Origin: Phyllobacterium sp. 21LDTY02-6
Lineage (GTDB): Bacteria; Pseudomonadota; Alphaproteobacteria; Rhizobiales; Rhizobiaceae
Length of the DNA stretch: 64,000 nt
NCBI RefSeq assembly: GCF_023554255.2
Contig: NZ_JAMJWD020000006.1
Span: 186,001-250,000, forward strand
Direction of reading: 5' to 3'
Shown: positions 9,643-18,034 of the stretch, piece after piece
How positions within the stretch are numbered: the stretch's first letter is position 1
Layout: each line of letters starts with the position of its first letter
Notes under the pieces: model-generated
Database searches by the model: none
What the model saw: the letters and a program-made list of their open reading frames with translations, nothing else
Told to the model about the DNA's origin: nothing
Program-made: the position numbers and the translations under genes

Positions 9643-10854
9643 CTAACGGTAAGAATAGGGCGCAATGGCGCCGGATGTTTCGGGTTTCTGCGGCTGGTGG
9701 CGGCTCGCGGAATGGGTTTCGTTGCCGAGAACGACGAGCCTCGGCTCGAAAAGCCTGTCGAGTTGTGCTTCGTAGCCCATGGAGTCGATGACGCGCAGAT
9801 CGGAATCGGCAAGATCGAAAAGGGTAAAGTCGGCGCGCGTTCCCTTCGCAAGCAGGTTCTCCGTCGGCAGGCCGATGGCAGATGCCGGCGAGATGGTGAC
9901 GGCCTCGACCACCTTGTCGAAAGGCATGCCGACGCTGAGCAGCTTGGACATGGTGGTGCTGAGGTCCCAGACCGAGAAATTGAGGCTGCGCAGGTGGATA
10001 TCGGTGGAGATGGAAAACGGCAGCAGCCCGCGCTGGATTGCAACTTCAGCCACACGGAACGAGAACGATGCGCCACCATGGCCGATATCAAGACGGATGC
10101 CCTCGCCGGCACAACGCTCCGCCAGCTCGAACAGGTCGTCATCTTCGATGATGCTGCTGCCCACCTTGCCGTTGAAGCAATGGGTGATGATATCGCCCGG
10201 CCCGAGGATTTCGAGCACTTCCTCATAGAGCGCCGGCGGTTCGCCGACATGCACCATCATCGGGATCTTCAGGATCTTGGCGATCTTCTTGCCGAGCTTT
10301 ACCGGGGTCACGCCCCATGAACCGGTAATGACATGGCTGGCGCGCACCTTCAGGCCGACGATGTGATCGCGGTTCTCGTTGACGCAGGCGACAGTGCGGT
10401 CGATGTCGATCGAACGGATATCGCTCAACTCGCTGACGCGATTGCAGGCAACAAGGCCGATCGACCCGAGGTTGAGGAACGCCTTGATGCGCTCCTTGGC
10501 GGGATCGATGATATATTCACGGAACCCATGGAAATTCGCCTCGCCGGCCGAGCCCGCATCGACGATCGTCGTGACGCCGCGCTCGATACCGCAAAGCTGC
10601 GGGCGCACGGATATGTCCGTGCCGCCGTGCCAGATATGGGTGTGAAGATCCACCCAACCCGGCGAGATCCAGGAACCGCCGCCATCCACGCGCTTGATAT
10701 CGCCCGGCACATCGAGCGACGGCCCATGGTCGGCGATGGTACCGTCGGCGCCGATAAGGATGTCGATGGTACCGGAAGGCGTGGAAGGACCGAAAGCAAC
10801 CGGTTTGACATTGGTTACCAGGAGGCGCCCATCGGTTGCTGGGGAGGCTTGCAT
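9643..10854 (-). CDS. amidohydrolase-superfamily deacetylase, COG3964 / EF_0837-AHA_3915 type
   Basis: A 403-residue metal-dependent hydrolase. Seen: metal ligands HTH in WVDLHTHIWHGG near residue 70, a lysine in HIVGLKVRAS that probably bridges two metals as a carbamate, MVHVGEPP, ITHCFNG, and the catalytic aspartate region FSISTDIHLRS. These match the COG3964 group, often misnamed dihydroorotase. As I recall, characterised members (such as Atu3266) remove acetyl groups from alpha-acyloxy carboxylates rather than act on pyrimidines. It is one base downstream of the permease gene, so it is part of the transport operon. I infer it removes an acyl group from the imported compound. Confidence 0.8.
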   Translation of the reverse strand: MQASPATDGRLLVTNVKPVAFGPSTPSGTIDILIGADGTIADHGPSLDVPGDIKRVDGGGSWISPGWVDLHTHIWHGGTDISVRPQLCGIERGVTTIVDAGSAGEANFHGFREYIIDPAKERIKAFLNLGSIGLVACNRVSELSDIRSIDIDRTVACVNENRDHIVGLKVRASHVITGSWGVTPVKLGKKIAKILKIPMMVHVGEPPALYEEVLEILGPGDIITHCFNGKVGSSIIEDDDLFELAERCAGEGIRLDIGHGGASFSFRVAEVAIQRGLLPFSISTDIHLRSLNFSVWDLSTTMSKLLSVGMPFDKVVEAVTISPASAIGLPTENLLAKGTRADFTLFDLADSDLRVIDSMGYEAQLDRLFEPRLVVLGNETHSASRHQPQKPETSGAIAPYSYR

Positions 10855-10855
10855 T

Positions 10856-11725
10856 TCAGAGATCCTTTCTTAGGCGTGGGTCGAGAAGGTCGCGGAACCC
10901 GTCGCCAACCATTTGCAGTGACAGCACGGCAAGCACGATGGCGACGCCTGGGAAAAGCGTCATCCAGTCGGCGGTGCCGATATATTGGCGCCCGGCCGCT
11001 ATCATGGTTCCCCAGGTGGGGATTTCGGGGCTGACGCCGAGGCCGAGGAAGGACAGACCCGCCTCTGCAAGCATGGCATTGGCGAAAAGAAACGTTCCCT
11101 GCACCAGGATCGGCGACAGCAGATTGCGCAATATGTGCCGCGTCATGATGTGCCAGGTGGAAATGCCGAGCGACGTCGCCGCCTCCACGTAGGGCAATTC
11201 GCGGATTACCAGCGTCGAAGCGCGCACGACACGCGCGAGGCGCGGCGCATAGACGATGCTGAGCGCGATGATGACCGTCGTGAGCGAGGGGCCGAGCGCC
11301 GCGACGAGTGCGATCGCCAGCAGAATATCCGGAAATGCCATCATCGCATCGATCAGCCGCGTGATCGGCGCATCCAGCCGGTGAAAGAAGCCGGCGAGCA
11401 TGCCGAGCGTCACGCCGATCACCGATGCCAGGATCACGACGGCGAAGCCGACGAGCAGCGACAGCCGTGCCGCGAAGATGGTGCGGGAAAATACGTCCCG
11501 GCCAAACTCATCCGTGCCGAACAGCCAGCGCGCATCCGGCGGTTTCAGACGGTTGACGATCGAAAGCTTGTTGGGCGCATAGGGCGTTATGACTGGCGCG
11601 AGCGCCGCGAGCAGCACGAAGAGGACGAGGACGATCAGCCCGAACAGCACGGTCTTGCGCTTGATCAGCGTCCTCAGGAACTTTGCCCGCTCGGTTCGCG
11701 GTGCCGCAGTGGAGATATCGGCCAT
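10856..11725 (-). CDS. dipeptide-type ABC transporter permease (DppC-like)
   Basis: A 289-residue inner-membrane permease. A first membrane segment near residues 28-50 precedes the DppC-family N-terminal region (FGTDEFGRDVFSRTIFAARLS), and the permease EAA-type loop lies around EAATSLGISTWHIMTRHILRN near residue 175. The start codon overlaps the stop of the DppB-like gene by one base (TGATG), and the stop is one base before the amidohydrolase start, which ties transport and hydrolysis together. Pairs with the DppB-like protein and the fused ATPase at 5185. Confidence 0.92.
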   Translation of the reverse strand: MADISTAAPRTERAKFLRTLIKRKTVLFGLIVLVLFVLLAALAPVITPYAPNKLSIVNRLKPPDARWLFGTDEFGRDVFSRTIFAARLSLLVGFAVVILASVIGVTLGMLAGFFHRLDAPITRLIDAMMAFPDILLAIALVAALGPSLTTVIIALSIVYAPRLARVVRASTLVIRELPYVEAATSLGISTWHIMTRHILRNLLSPILVQGTFLFANAMLAEAGLSFLGLGVSPEIPTWGTMIAAGRQYIGTADWMTLFPGVAIVLAVLSLQMVGDGFRDLLDPRLRKDL

Positions 11726-12666
11726 CAGTAGCGAACCCTCGGATCGACAAGAAGATAGAGCATGTCGATGGCAAAATTGATGAGCACGTAAAGTGCGGCG
11801 ATGATCAGCAGCGCGCCCTGGATGACGGGATAATCCCGCCGCAGCACGGCCGAAACGACAAGACTGCCGACGCCGGGAAGACCGAAGACGGTTTCGGTGA
11901 CGACGGCGCCCGAGACAAGCACGGCAGCGGTGAGGCCGATGACCGTCAGGATGGGAATGAGCGCGTTCTTGAACGCATGTTTCAACACCACGCTGCGCTC
12001 CTCGACACCCTTGGCACGGGCGGTGCGGATATAGTCATCGCCGAGCACGTCGAGCATCGAAGCACGGGTGAAGCGCATGATGAGGGCCGAGGACACGATG
12101 CCCAGCGCGAAGGACGGCAGGACCAGATAGCCGAGACGCTCGTGCAGCGCCGTTCCCGGCCCACCATAGCCGGAGACCGGAAACAGGCCGAAGCGAACGG
12201 AAAATATCTGCATCAGGATCAGGCCGAGCCAGAAGCTCGGAATGCTCGCCGCCAGCATGGCAAGGGCGGTGGCGGCCTGGTCGAACAGGGAACCGCGCCG
12301 ATAGGCGGCATAGATGCCGATGGGAATGGCGATGATGCTGGCGATGGCGAGCGAGAACACCGTCAGGAAGAATGTCGGCTCGGCCCGTTGCACCAGCGCC
12401 TGCAGCACCGGCTGATTGAGGAAGATCGATTGACCGAGATCGCCCTGCAACAGGTTGCCGATGAAATAGAAATATTGCAGCGGTATCGACTGATCGAGCC
12501 CGAGTTGCTGGCGCAAGGCGGCGATATCGGCCGCCGTCGCCTCCGGTCCGAGCATCACGGCAGCAGGATCGCCCGGTGTCACCCGGACGATGACGAAGAC
12601 GATCGTCACCACCAGGAACATCACGATGATCATGCCGATAAAGCGTTGTATGATGTAACGGAGCAT
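11725..12666 (-). CDS. dipeptide-type ABC transporter permease (DppB-like)
   Basis: A 313-residue inner-membrane permease of the DppB family. Seen: the N-terminal membrane helix (residues about 9-30), the conserved RVTPGDPAAVMLG region, the PSFWLGLILMQIF segment near 135, and the EAA-type loop DYIRTARAKGVEERSVVLKHAFKNAL near 200 onward, where the motif spans more than one helix turn. It begins about 60 bp after the binding-protein gene, with a GC-rich hairpin between the two. Confidence 0.92.
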   Translation of the reverse strand: MLRYIIQRFIGMIIVMFLVVTIVFVIVRVTPGDPAAVMLGPEATAADIAALRQQLGLDQSIPLQYFYFIGNLLQGDLGQSIFLNQPVLQALVQRAEPTFFLTVFSLAIASIIAIPIGIYAAYRRGSLFDQAATALAMLAASIPSFWLGLILMQIFSVRFGLFPVSGYGGPGTALHERLGYLVLPSFALGIVSSALIMRFTRASMLDVLGDDYIRTARAKGVEERSVVLKHAFKNALIPILTVIGLTAAVLVSGAVVTETVFGLPGVGSLVVSAVLRRDYPVIQGALLIIAALYVLINFAIDMLYLLVDPRVRY

Positions 12667-12697
12667 CTGCTTGACGAAATCCTTGCGGCAGCAATGC

Positions 12698-12716
12698 GGC
12701 GGGCAGCCAGCCCGCC
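12698..12716 (-). other. intercistronic hairpin between binding-protein and permease genes
   Basis: GGCGGGC and GCCCGCC (7-bp arms, 5-base loop) lie between the binding-protein stop (12725) and the DppB-like start (12666). No T-tract follows, so it is more likely an mRNA-stabilising structure that raises binding-protein yield than a terminator. Confidence 0.45.
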
Positions 12717-12724
12717 GGGCGGCG

Positions 12725-14257
12725 CTATTGCTGTTTCAGCGAAACGTTCCAGAAGTACGGCCAGGGCGCGGGCGTGAACCCTTCGAGCTTGGGCGATTTG
12801 GCCGACAGCGCGTTGAAATCGCCGATCTTGATGATCGGCACCTCCGCATAGATCACCTTCTGCACCTCGGCCCAGAGCGCGATGCGCTTTTGCGGGTCGA
12901 CTTCCGCGTTGAACGCATCGACAGCCACCTTGCGTGCGGGCGTATCCCAATTGCCGGGGGCGCTGGTCGACAGCGATCCGATCAGCGCGGGCTCCGGAAG
13001 GAATGGGCTGTGGCTGATATAGATGTCCCAGAGCTTGGGATCGGCGCGGCGCTGCGTCAGCGTCGCCCAATCGACGACCTGCATGTCGACGGTGAAGCCG
13101 GCAGCCTTCAGATATTCGGCCGCGACCTGGGCCATCTTGTAGTGGAACTCATATTGCCGGCTGGTGAGAATACGGATCGGCTCGCCATTGTAGCCGGCCT
13201 TCTTCATCAGCTCCCCGGCCTTTTCCGGGTCGGCGACATTATAGGCGCCCTCAGTGCCGGCATCGGTCTTCCAGCTATAGCCATCGGGGTAGAGCGAGGC
13301 GTTGAGCGCGTAGAATTCGGGACTGCCGAACGCCGCCGCCATCATGTCTTCCATGCTGAGCGCATCACGTATCGCGAGGCGGATGTCCTGGTTCTTGGTG
13401 ATACCGGCCGCGGTATTCATGACGAAGACCGGCCATCCGAACGGCTTGAGCAGGACGGGTTCGGCCGTGGTCTGGCCCTTCAGCCGCTCATAGGCTTCGA
13501 CGGGCAAACTATCCACATAGTCGAACTGGCCGGAAACTGCGCCTTCCACGCGGGTGTTCGCGTCCGGTACAGGCACGAAGCGGATCTCGTCGAGATATTG
13601 ATGCCGCGCACCGCCATAGCCGTTTTCTTCGCCCTCGATCGACTTGTAGGCGTCAAAACGCTCGAGCTGGATATATTGGTCCGGCTTGCGCTCCTTCAGC
13701 TTGTAGGGTCCGGTTCCGACCGGCTCCGTCATCGGGTTCTGCTGCTTCTCGCTCGGGAGGATGATTGCTGCGGCATTGTTGAAGGCCAGCAGCGACAGCA
13801 GCGGCGCATGCGGCGCGTTCAGGGTGATCTTCACCGTCGCCGCATCGGGCGCCTCGATCGAGGTGATCAGCGGAGCGACCTGCTTGCCGCGCGATGCGAG
13901 CTCCGTCCACCGCTTCAGCGAAGCAACGACGTCGGCCGAATCCATGTCGGTTCCGTCGTGGAACTTCACGCCCGTGCGCAGCTTGATCGTATATACTTTT
14001 CCATCCGCCGAAATCTCGGGCAGCGCGGCGGCCAGCAAGGGAGTCGGGTTCCAGCTCTTGTCGAAGGTATACAGGGTCTCGAAAATGTGCTGCGAGACGA
14101 TGCCGACAAGATCGGCCGTCGATGCCATGGCATCCAGCGTCGGCGGTTCGCCGATGGTCGCCACATTGATGACGCCGCCCTTGGATTGCGCGAAGGCGGA
14201 TATATTGCTGGCGACGATCGCGGTTCCGAGCAGCAGCGCGAGTTTTAAAGCTTGCAT
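12725..14257 (-). CDS. dipeptide-type ABC transporter substrate-binding protein (SBP family 5)
   Basis: About 510 residues with a cleavable signal peptide (KLALLLGTAIVASNISAFAQ), then a DppA/OppA-type periplasmic binding protein. Seen: the conserved HIFETLYTFD near 60 and the family signature region VKFHDGTDMDSADVVASLKR near 110. Three ATGs are possible (14272, 14260, 14257); AGGGGA sits five bases from the one at 14257. It is the first gene of a leftward operon with both permeases, the amidohydrolase and RidA. Family 5 proteins bind peptides, glutathione, opines or acylated compounds, so the ligand is not fixed by family alone. Confidence 0.92.
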   Translation of the reverse strand: MQALKLALLLGTAIVASNISAFAQSKGGVINVATIGEPPTLDAMASTADLVGIVSQHIFETLYTFDKSWNPTPLLAAALPEISADGKVYTIKLRTGVKFHDGTDMDSADVVASLKRWTELASRGKQVAPLITSIEAPDAATVKITLNAPHAPLLSLLAFNNAAAIILPSEKQQNPMTEPVGTGPYKLKERKPDQYIQLERFDAYKSIEGEENGYGGARHQYLDEIRFVPVPDANTRVEGAVSGQFDYVDSLPVEAYERLKGQTTAEPVLLKPFGWPVFVMNTAAGITKNQDIRLAIRDALSMEDMMAAAFGSPEFYALNASLYPDGYSWKTDAGTEGAYNVADPEKAGELMKKAGYNGEPIRILTSRQYEFHYKMAQVAAEYLKAAGFTVDMQVVDWATLTQRRADPKLWDIYISHSPFLPEPALIGSLSTSAPGNWDTPARKVAVDAFNAEVDPQKRIALWAEVQKVIYAEVPIIKIGDFNALSAKSPKLEGFTPAPWPYFWNVSLKQQ

Positions 14258-14298
14258 CATGTTCCCCTGCATTGTTCTATAATTATGGATTAAAGTGC

Positions 14299-14314
14299 CT
14301 TATAGTAGAATAAG
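14299..14314. promoter_or_regulatory. candidate operator upstream of peptide-type ABC operon, CTTAT-N6-ATAAG
   Basis: Inverted 5-bp arms lie about 45 bp upstream of the binding-protein start, in an AT-rich stretch likely to hold the promoter. It shares no obvious sequence with the GGCATATGCC palindrome in front of the IclR gene. Weak evidence. Confidence 0.25.
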
Positions 14315-14343
14315 AACAAAAGCTGCATGGGATGTCAATGCAA

Positions 14344-14368
14344 AAAGGCAGCGCGCGGCGCTGCCTTT
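14344..14368 (-). terminator. Rho-independent terminator of rhaD-rhaI
   Basis: A perfect 11-bp stem with a 3-base loop (AAAGGCAGCGC / GCGCTGCCTTT). Read leftward, it is followed by a T-run ending near 14342. It begins about 33 bases after the rhaI stop. Confidence 0.85.
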
Positions 14369-14400
14369 GCCGTTGATGAACCGGGAGATGCGAGGTTTGG

Positions 14401-15690
14401 CTAGACGATGCCGCCACCGCCGGCAATGGCGGCGGGCCTTTCCTTGCCGATACTGGCGCGATAGCCGCTCCGGCGATAGGCGGCTATCGGGTCGATGGCC
14501 CCACCAGAACGCAGGCGGGCTTCCGCCAGTATGGGCTCGACATCGGTGCGGTAGGCAATTTTCAGTGCCTGCGCCGCCATCAGCGCATCATTGTCGTCCT
14601 GATAGCCCTCCAGTGCCTCGCGGTCCACAAGCATGGCCTGGGCATAGGCCCGCCGAATCTCGTTGGCGCTGCTGATGAGGCTTTCGATCGGATCGGTCAC
14701 ATTGTGCGACTGGTCGATCATATGCGCCGGCTGGAAACCCTCAGCGCCGCGCCGCTCCGCATCGACGAGCTCGTTGAACACCAGGAACAGCCGGTATGGA
14801 TCGATGGAGCCGGCGTCGAGATCGTCATCGCCATATTTCGAATCGTTGAAATGGAAGCCGCCGAGCTTGCCGAACTGGATCAGCCGCGAAACGATCATTT
14901 CAATGTTGGTATTGGGCGCATGATGACCGAGGTCGACGAGGCAGAACGCCTTGGGGCCGAGCGTCTGCGCAATAAGATAGTTGGTACCCCAGTCCTGGAC
15001 CACCGTCGAGTAAAAGGCCGGTTCGAACATCTTGTGTTCCGAGAACAGCCGCCAATCATCCGGCAGCGCCTGGTAGATCTGCGCCATGGAATCCAGATAG
15101 CGCTCGAACGACCTGGCGAAATTGCTCTGGCCGGGGAAGTTGGACCCGTCACCGATCCACACCGTCAGCGCTTTCGAGCCTAGCGCCTTGCCGATCTCGA
15201 TACATTCAAGATTGTGTTCGACCGCCTGGCTGCGCGTCGCCGCATCGACATGGCTCAGCGATCCATATTTATAGGAATGGGCCTGATCGGGCGCGTCCGA
15301 GAAGGTATTGGAGTTCATGGCATCGAAGCCGAGTCCCAATCCCTCGGCGCGTTGCTTCAGCTTCTGCACGTCCGCCTTGTCCCAGGGAATATGCAGCGAA
15401 ACCGTGGGCGTCGCCCTCGTCAGCTGGTGGATGACGCCGCAATCGTCCAGCTTGTCGAAAATATCGCGAGGCTCGCCTCTACCCGGAAACCGCGCGAAGC
15501 GCGTGCCTCCCGTGCCGACGCCCCACGAAGGCACCGCAACGAAGAACTCTGCAACCTTCGCAGTTATCTGCTCGATGTCGATGCCGCGCCGCGCCAATTG
15601 AGCGCCGAGCGCCTCATAGTCGCTTTTCTGCGCCGATTGCAGCCGTCCGTTTTCCTCAACGATCAGCTCGTCGCTTATCCGCTCAACCAT
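14401..15690 (-). CDS. rhaI: L-rhamnose isomerase (rhizobial type)
   Basis: A 429-residue TIM-barrel sugar isomerase converting L-rhamnose to L-rhamnulose. It is of the RhaI/Pseudomonas-type family, not E. coli RhaA. Metal-site regions seen: SEHKMFEPAFYST near 220, LVDLGHHAPNTNIEM near 260 and GGFHFNDSKYGDDDLDAG near 285. The ATG at 15690 has GGGGAGG upstream; the longer open frame overlaps rhaD and is not needed. Second gene of rhaD-rhaI, ending in a strong terminator. Confidence 0.93.
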   Translation of the reverse strand: MVERISDELIVEENGRLQSAQKSDYEALGAQLARRGIDIEQITAKVAEFFVAVPSWGVGTGGTRFARFPGRGEPRDIFDKLDDCGVIHQLTRATPTVSLHIPWDKADVQKLKQRAEGLGLGFDAMNSNTFSDAPDQAHSYKYGSLSHVDAATRSQAVEHNLECIEIGKALGSKALTVWIGDGSNFPGQSNFARSFERYLDSMAQIYQALPDDWRLFSEHKMFEPAFYSTVVQDWGTNYLIAQTLGPKAFCLVDLGHHAPNTNIEMIVSRLIQFGKLGGFHFNDSKYGDDDLDAGSIDPYRLFLVFNELVDAERRGAEGFQPAHMIDQSHNVTDPIESLISSANEIRRAYAQAMLVDREALEGYQDDNDALMAAQALKIAYRTDVEPILAEARLRSGGAIDPIAAYRRSGYRASIGKERPAAIAGGGGIV

Positions 15691-15728
15691 TCTATCCTCC
15701 CCGACAATCTTAGCGTGTAAGCCCTGGC

Positions 15729-17825
15729 CTAGCGTGTAAAGCTCTGCGCGTTGCCCGCATCGACATTGATGATATTGCCCGTGGACTTGGACGAAGCATC
15801 GGATGCGAGGAAATGGATCGCTTCGGCGATATCTTCCGGGAACACGTTCAGTTTCAGCATCGAGCGTTTGCGATAATGCTCCTCGAGTTCGTCGACCTGG
15901 AGATTGGAGGACGCGGCGCGCTGCTCGCGCCACTCGCCGTTCCAGATTTTCGAACCGCGCAGCACAGCATCGGGATTGACGGTATTCACCCGGATGCCGG
16001 CCTCCGCACCTTCAAGCGCGAGACAGCGGGCGAGATGAATCTCGGCAGCCTTGGCCGCGCAATAGGCGCTTGCGTTCGGCGAGGCGGCGAGACCATTCTT
16101 CGAGGCGACGAACACGATATTGCCGCCCAACCGCTGGCGCCGGAACAGGCGGAACGCTTCCCGCGACACGAGGAAATAGCCGGTCGCGAGAATATCCATG
16201 TTGCGGGACCAGACTGACAATTCGGTGCTCTCGATCGGTGCGGCGGATGCGATGCCCGCATTGGAGACAAGAATGTCGATGCCACCGAACTCGACGGTCG
16301 CCTCGGCGAAACCGGCAGCAACGGCGGACTCGTCCGTGACGTCGAGCTTGACGCTGCGAACCGTGTCGGCGGTGAAGCGCTTGGCGAAGTCGGTTTGCGC
16401 GGCGGCTAGCGCGGCATCGTCGATATCGGCAAGCACGACGCAGGCGCCCTCGCCCAACAGCCTCTCGGCCGTGGCGCGGCCTATGCCGCCGGCACCGCCG
16501 GTGACGAAGGCGACACGGCCGGCAAGCGATTTCGGCTTCGGCATGCGCTGCAGCTTGGCCTCCTCGAGCAGCCAGTATTCAATGTCGAACGCCTCCTGCT
16601 CCGGCAGGCCCTGATATTCCGATACGGTCGAGGCGCCGCGCATGACGTTGATGGCATTGACGTAGAACTCGCCGGCGATCCGCGCCGTCGCCTTGTCCTT
16701 GGCGAAAGACAACATGCCGACGCCGGGTATGAGGAAAATGACCGGATTCGGATCTCGCATGGGCGGCGAATTGTCGTGCCTGCAGGCATTATAATAGCGG
16801 GCATAGTCGGCACGGTAGGCCTCGAGCGCCTGATCCAGCGCAGCAATGACGGCGTCCGCATCGGGATTGGCGGCGTCGAAATCCAGCACCAGCGGCCGGA
16901 TCTTCGTGCGCAGGAAATGGTCGGGACAGCTGGTGCCGAGCGCGGCAAGGTCGCGGAGCGCATGGGAATTCACGAATTCGAGCACGGCTGGCTGGTCGTC
17001 GAAATGGCCGAGCTTGCGCTCCGCCTGTCCGATGCGCCCGCGGATTTCCGGCATCAAACGCGCGGCGACGTCGCGCCGGGCCTTTGCATCGAGGCTGCCG
17101 CCAACCGCGCCGCCGAATATCTCTTTTCCGGCCGTCTGATCCTCGAACCAGACGATCGCCTTGTTGATGACATCGAGCGTCAGTTCATAGCATTCCCTGG
17201 CATCATCGGCCCAGGTAAAGAGCCCGTGGCTCTCCAGAACCACGCCTTTGGCGTTCGGATTGGCGGCAACGAAGGCGCCAAGATCGAGACCGAGCTGGAA
17301 ACCGGGCCGACGCCATGGCAGCCAGCCGATGTCATCGCCGAAGACCTGCCGGGTCAACTCGCGCGAGTTCTTCGAGGCTGCGATCGCAATGATGGCGTCG
17401 GGATGCATATGGTCCACATGCCTGAAGGGCACGAAGCCATGAAGCGGCGTGTCGATCGAGGCAGCGCGGGAATTGAGGTTGAACGTGCAATGCGGCAGGA
17501 AGCCGACCATCCTGTCCTCATCCTCGACGCCCTTGTAGATCGATTTCAACGAATGCAGCTTGTCGAGATAAAGCGTGGCGAAGCCATCGAGCTTGATCGT
17601 GCCGACATCGCCGCCGGAGCCCTTCACCCAGAGGACCTCGACGGGCTCGCCCGTCAGCGGATCGGTTTCCGTTACCTTGGCGGAGGTATTGCCGCCGCCA
17701 TAATTCGTGATGCGCTTGTCCGCACCGAGAAGATTCGACCGGTAAAGGAGCTTGCCGGGCTCGTCCAGGGTGGCCGCCTTGGCATCGTCCCAGCGATTAT
17801 CAAGAAGTTTTACCTTGTCTGCCAT
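15729..17825 (-). CDS. rhaD: bifunctional rhamnulose-1-phosphate aldolase / short-chain dehydrogenase
   Basis: A 698-residue two-domain protein. Residues about 1-420 form a class II aldolase (AraD/FucA type) with the zinc-ligand histidines in HVDHMHPDAI. Residues about 430-698 form an SDR with FVTGGAGGIGRAT and the active-site YCAAKA. It cleaves rhamnulose(-1-phosphate) to dihydroxyacetone phosphate and L-lactaldehyde; the dehydrogenase half probably oxidises lactaldehyde. This fusion is typical of rhizobial and Bacillus rha loci. Divergent from rhaR with a 209-bp promoter region rich in repeats. Confidence 0.93.
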   Translation of the reverse strand: MADKVKLLDNRWDDAKAATLDEPGKLLYRSNLLGADKRITNYGGGNTSAKVTETDPLTGEPVEVLWVKGSGGDVGTIKLDGFATLYLDKLHSLKSIYKGVEDEDRMVGFLPHCTFNLNSRAASIDTPLHGFVPFRHVDHMHPDAIIAIAASKNSRELTRQVFGDDIGWLPWRRPGFQLGLDLGAFVAANPNAKGVVLESHGLFTWADDARECYELTLDVINKAIVWFEDQTAGKEIFGGAVGGSLDAKARRDVAARLMPEIRGRIGQAERKLGHFDDQPAVLEFVNSHALRDLAALGTSCPDHFLRTKIRPLVLDFDAANPDADAVIAALDQALEAYRADYARYYNACRHDNSPPMRDPNPVIFLIPGVGMLSFAKDKATARIAGEFYVNAINVMRGASTVSEYQGLPEQEAFDIEYWLLEEAKLQRMPKPKSLAGRVAFVTGGAGGIGRATAERLLGEGACVVLADIDDAALAAAQTDFAKRFTADTVRSVKLDVTDESAVAAGFAEATVEFGGIDILVSNAGIASAAPIESTELSVWSRNMDILATGYFLVSREAFRLFRRQRLGGNIVFVASKNGLAASPNASAYCAAKAAEIHLARCLALEGAEAGIRVNTVNPDAVLRGSKIWNGEWREQRAASSNLQVDELEEHYRKRSMLKLNVFPEDIAEAIHFLASDASSKSTGNIINVDAGNAQSFTR

Positions 17826-17908
17826 TTGCGCCTCCCGGAAATATATTCAAGGCCGTCATCGCGGGCCTTCTGAGTTTCCCTAGCTATGGGCAGATCGGAA
17901 TTTGATGT

Positions 17909-17995
17909 CAATCATAAACAATCATGTTCGATCATAAACTTCCATGCTGCAGCGCAATATGAAATTATATGATTGAAGTTGATTGACACCAATCC
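17909..17995. promoter_or_regulatory. probable RhaR operator array, 10-bp-phased repeats
   Basis: CAATCAT, CAATCAT and CGATCAT occur at 17909, 17919 and 17929, exactly one helical turn apart. In the opposite orientation, ATGATTG and TTGATTG occur at 17969 and 17979, also 10 bp apart. The array lies between rhaD and rhaR, where a DeoR-family repressor should bind. Phasing and symmetry are seen; RhaR binding is inferred. Confidence 0.6.
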
Positions 17996-18034
17996 TGATT
18001 ATGCGCATTAAATACGGCCAGGAGGAGCATTTGC

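Noticed and set aside
9643-10854. Dihydroorotase
   Set aside because: This is the common automatic name for COG3964 proteins, but there is no pyrimidine gene nearby and the motifs fit the deacetylase group.
12671-14248. Long open frames antisense to real genes, for example 525 codons here, about 835 codons at 56575-59082 and about 489 codons at 60890-62359
   Set aside because: They mirror high-G+C genes on the other strand, lack domains and good starts, and have Arg/Asp/His-rich composition typical of shadow frames.
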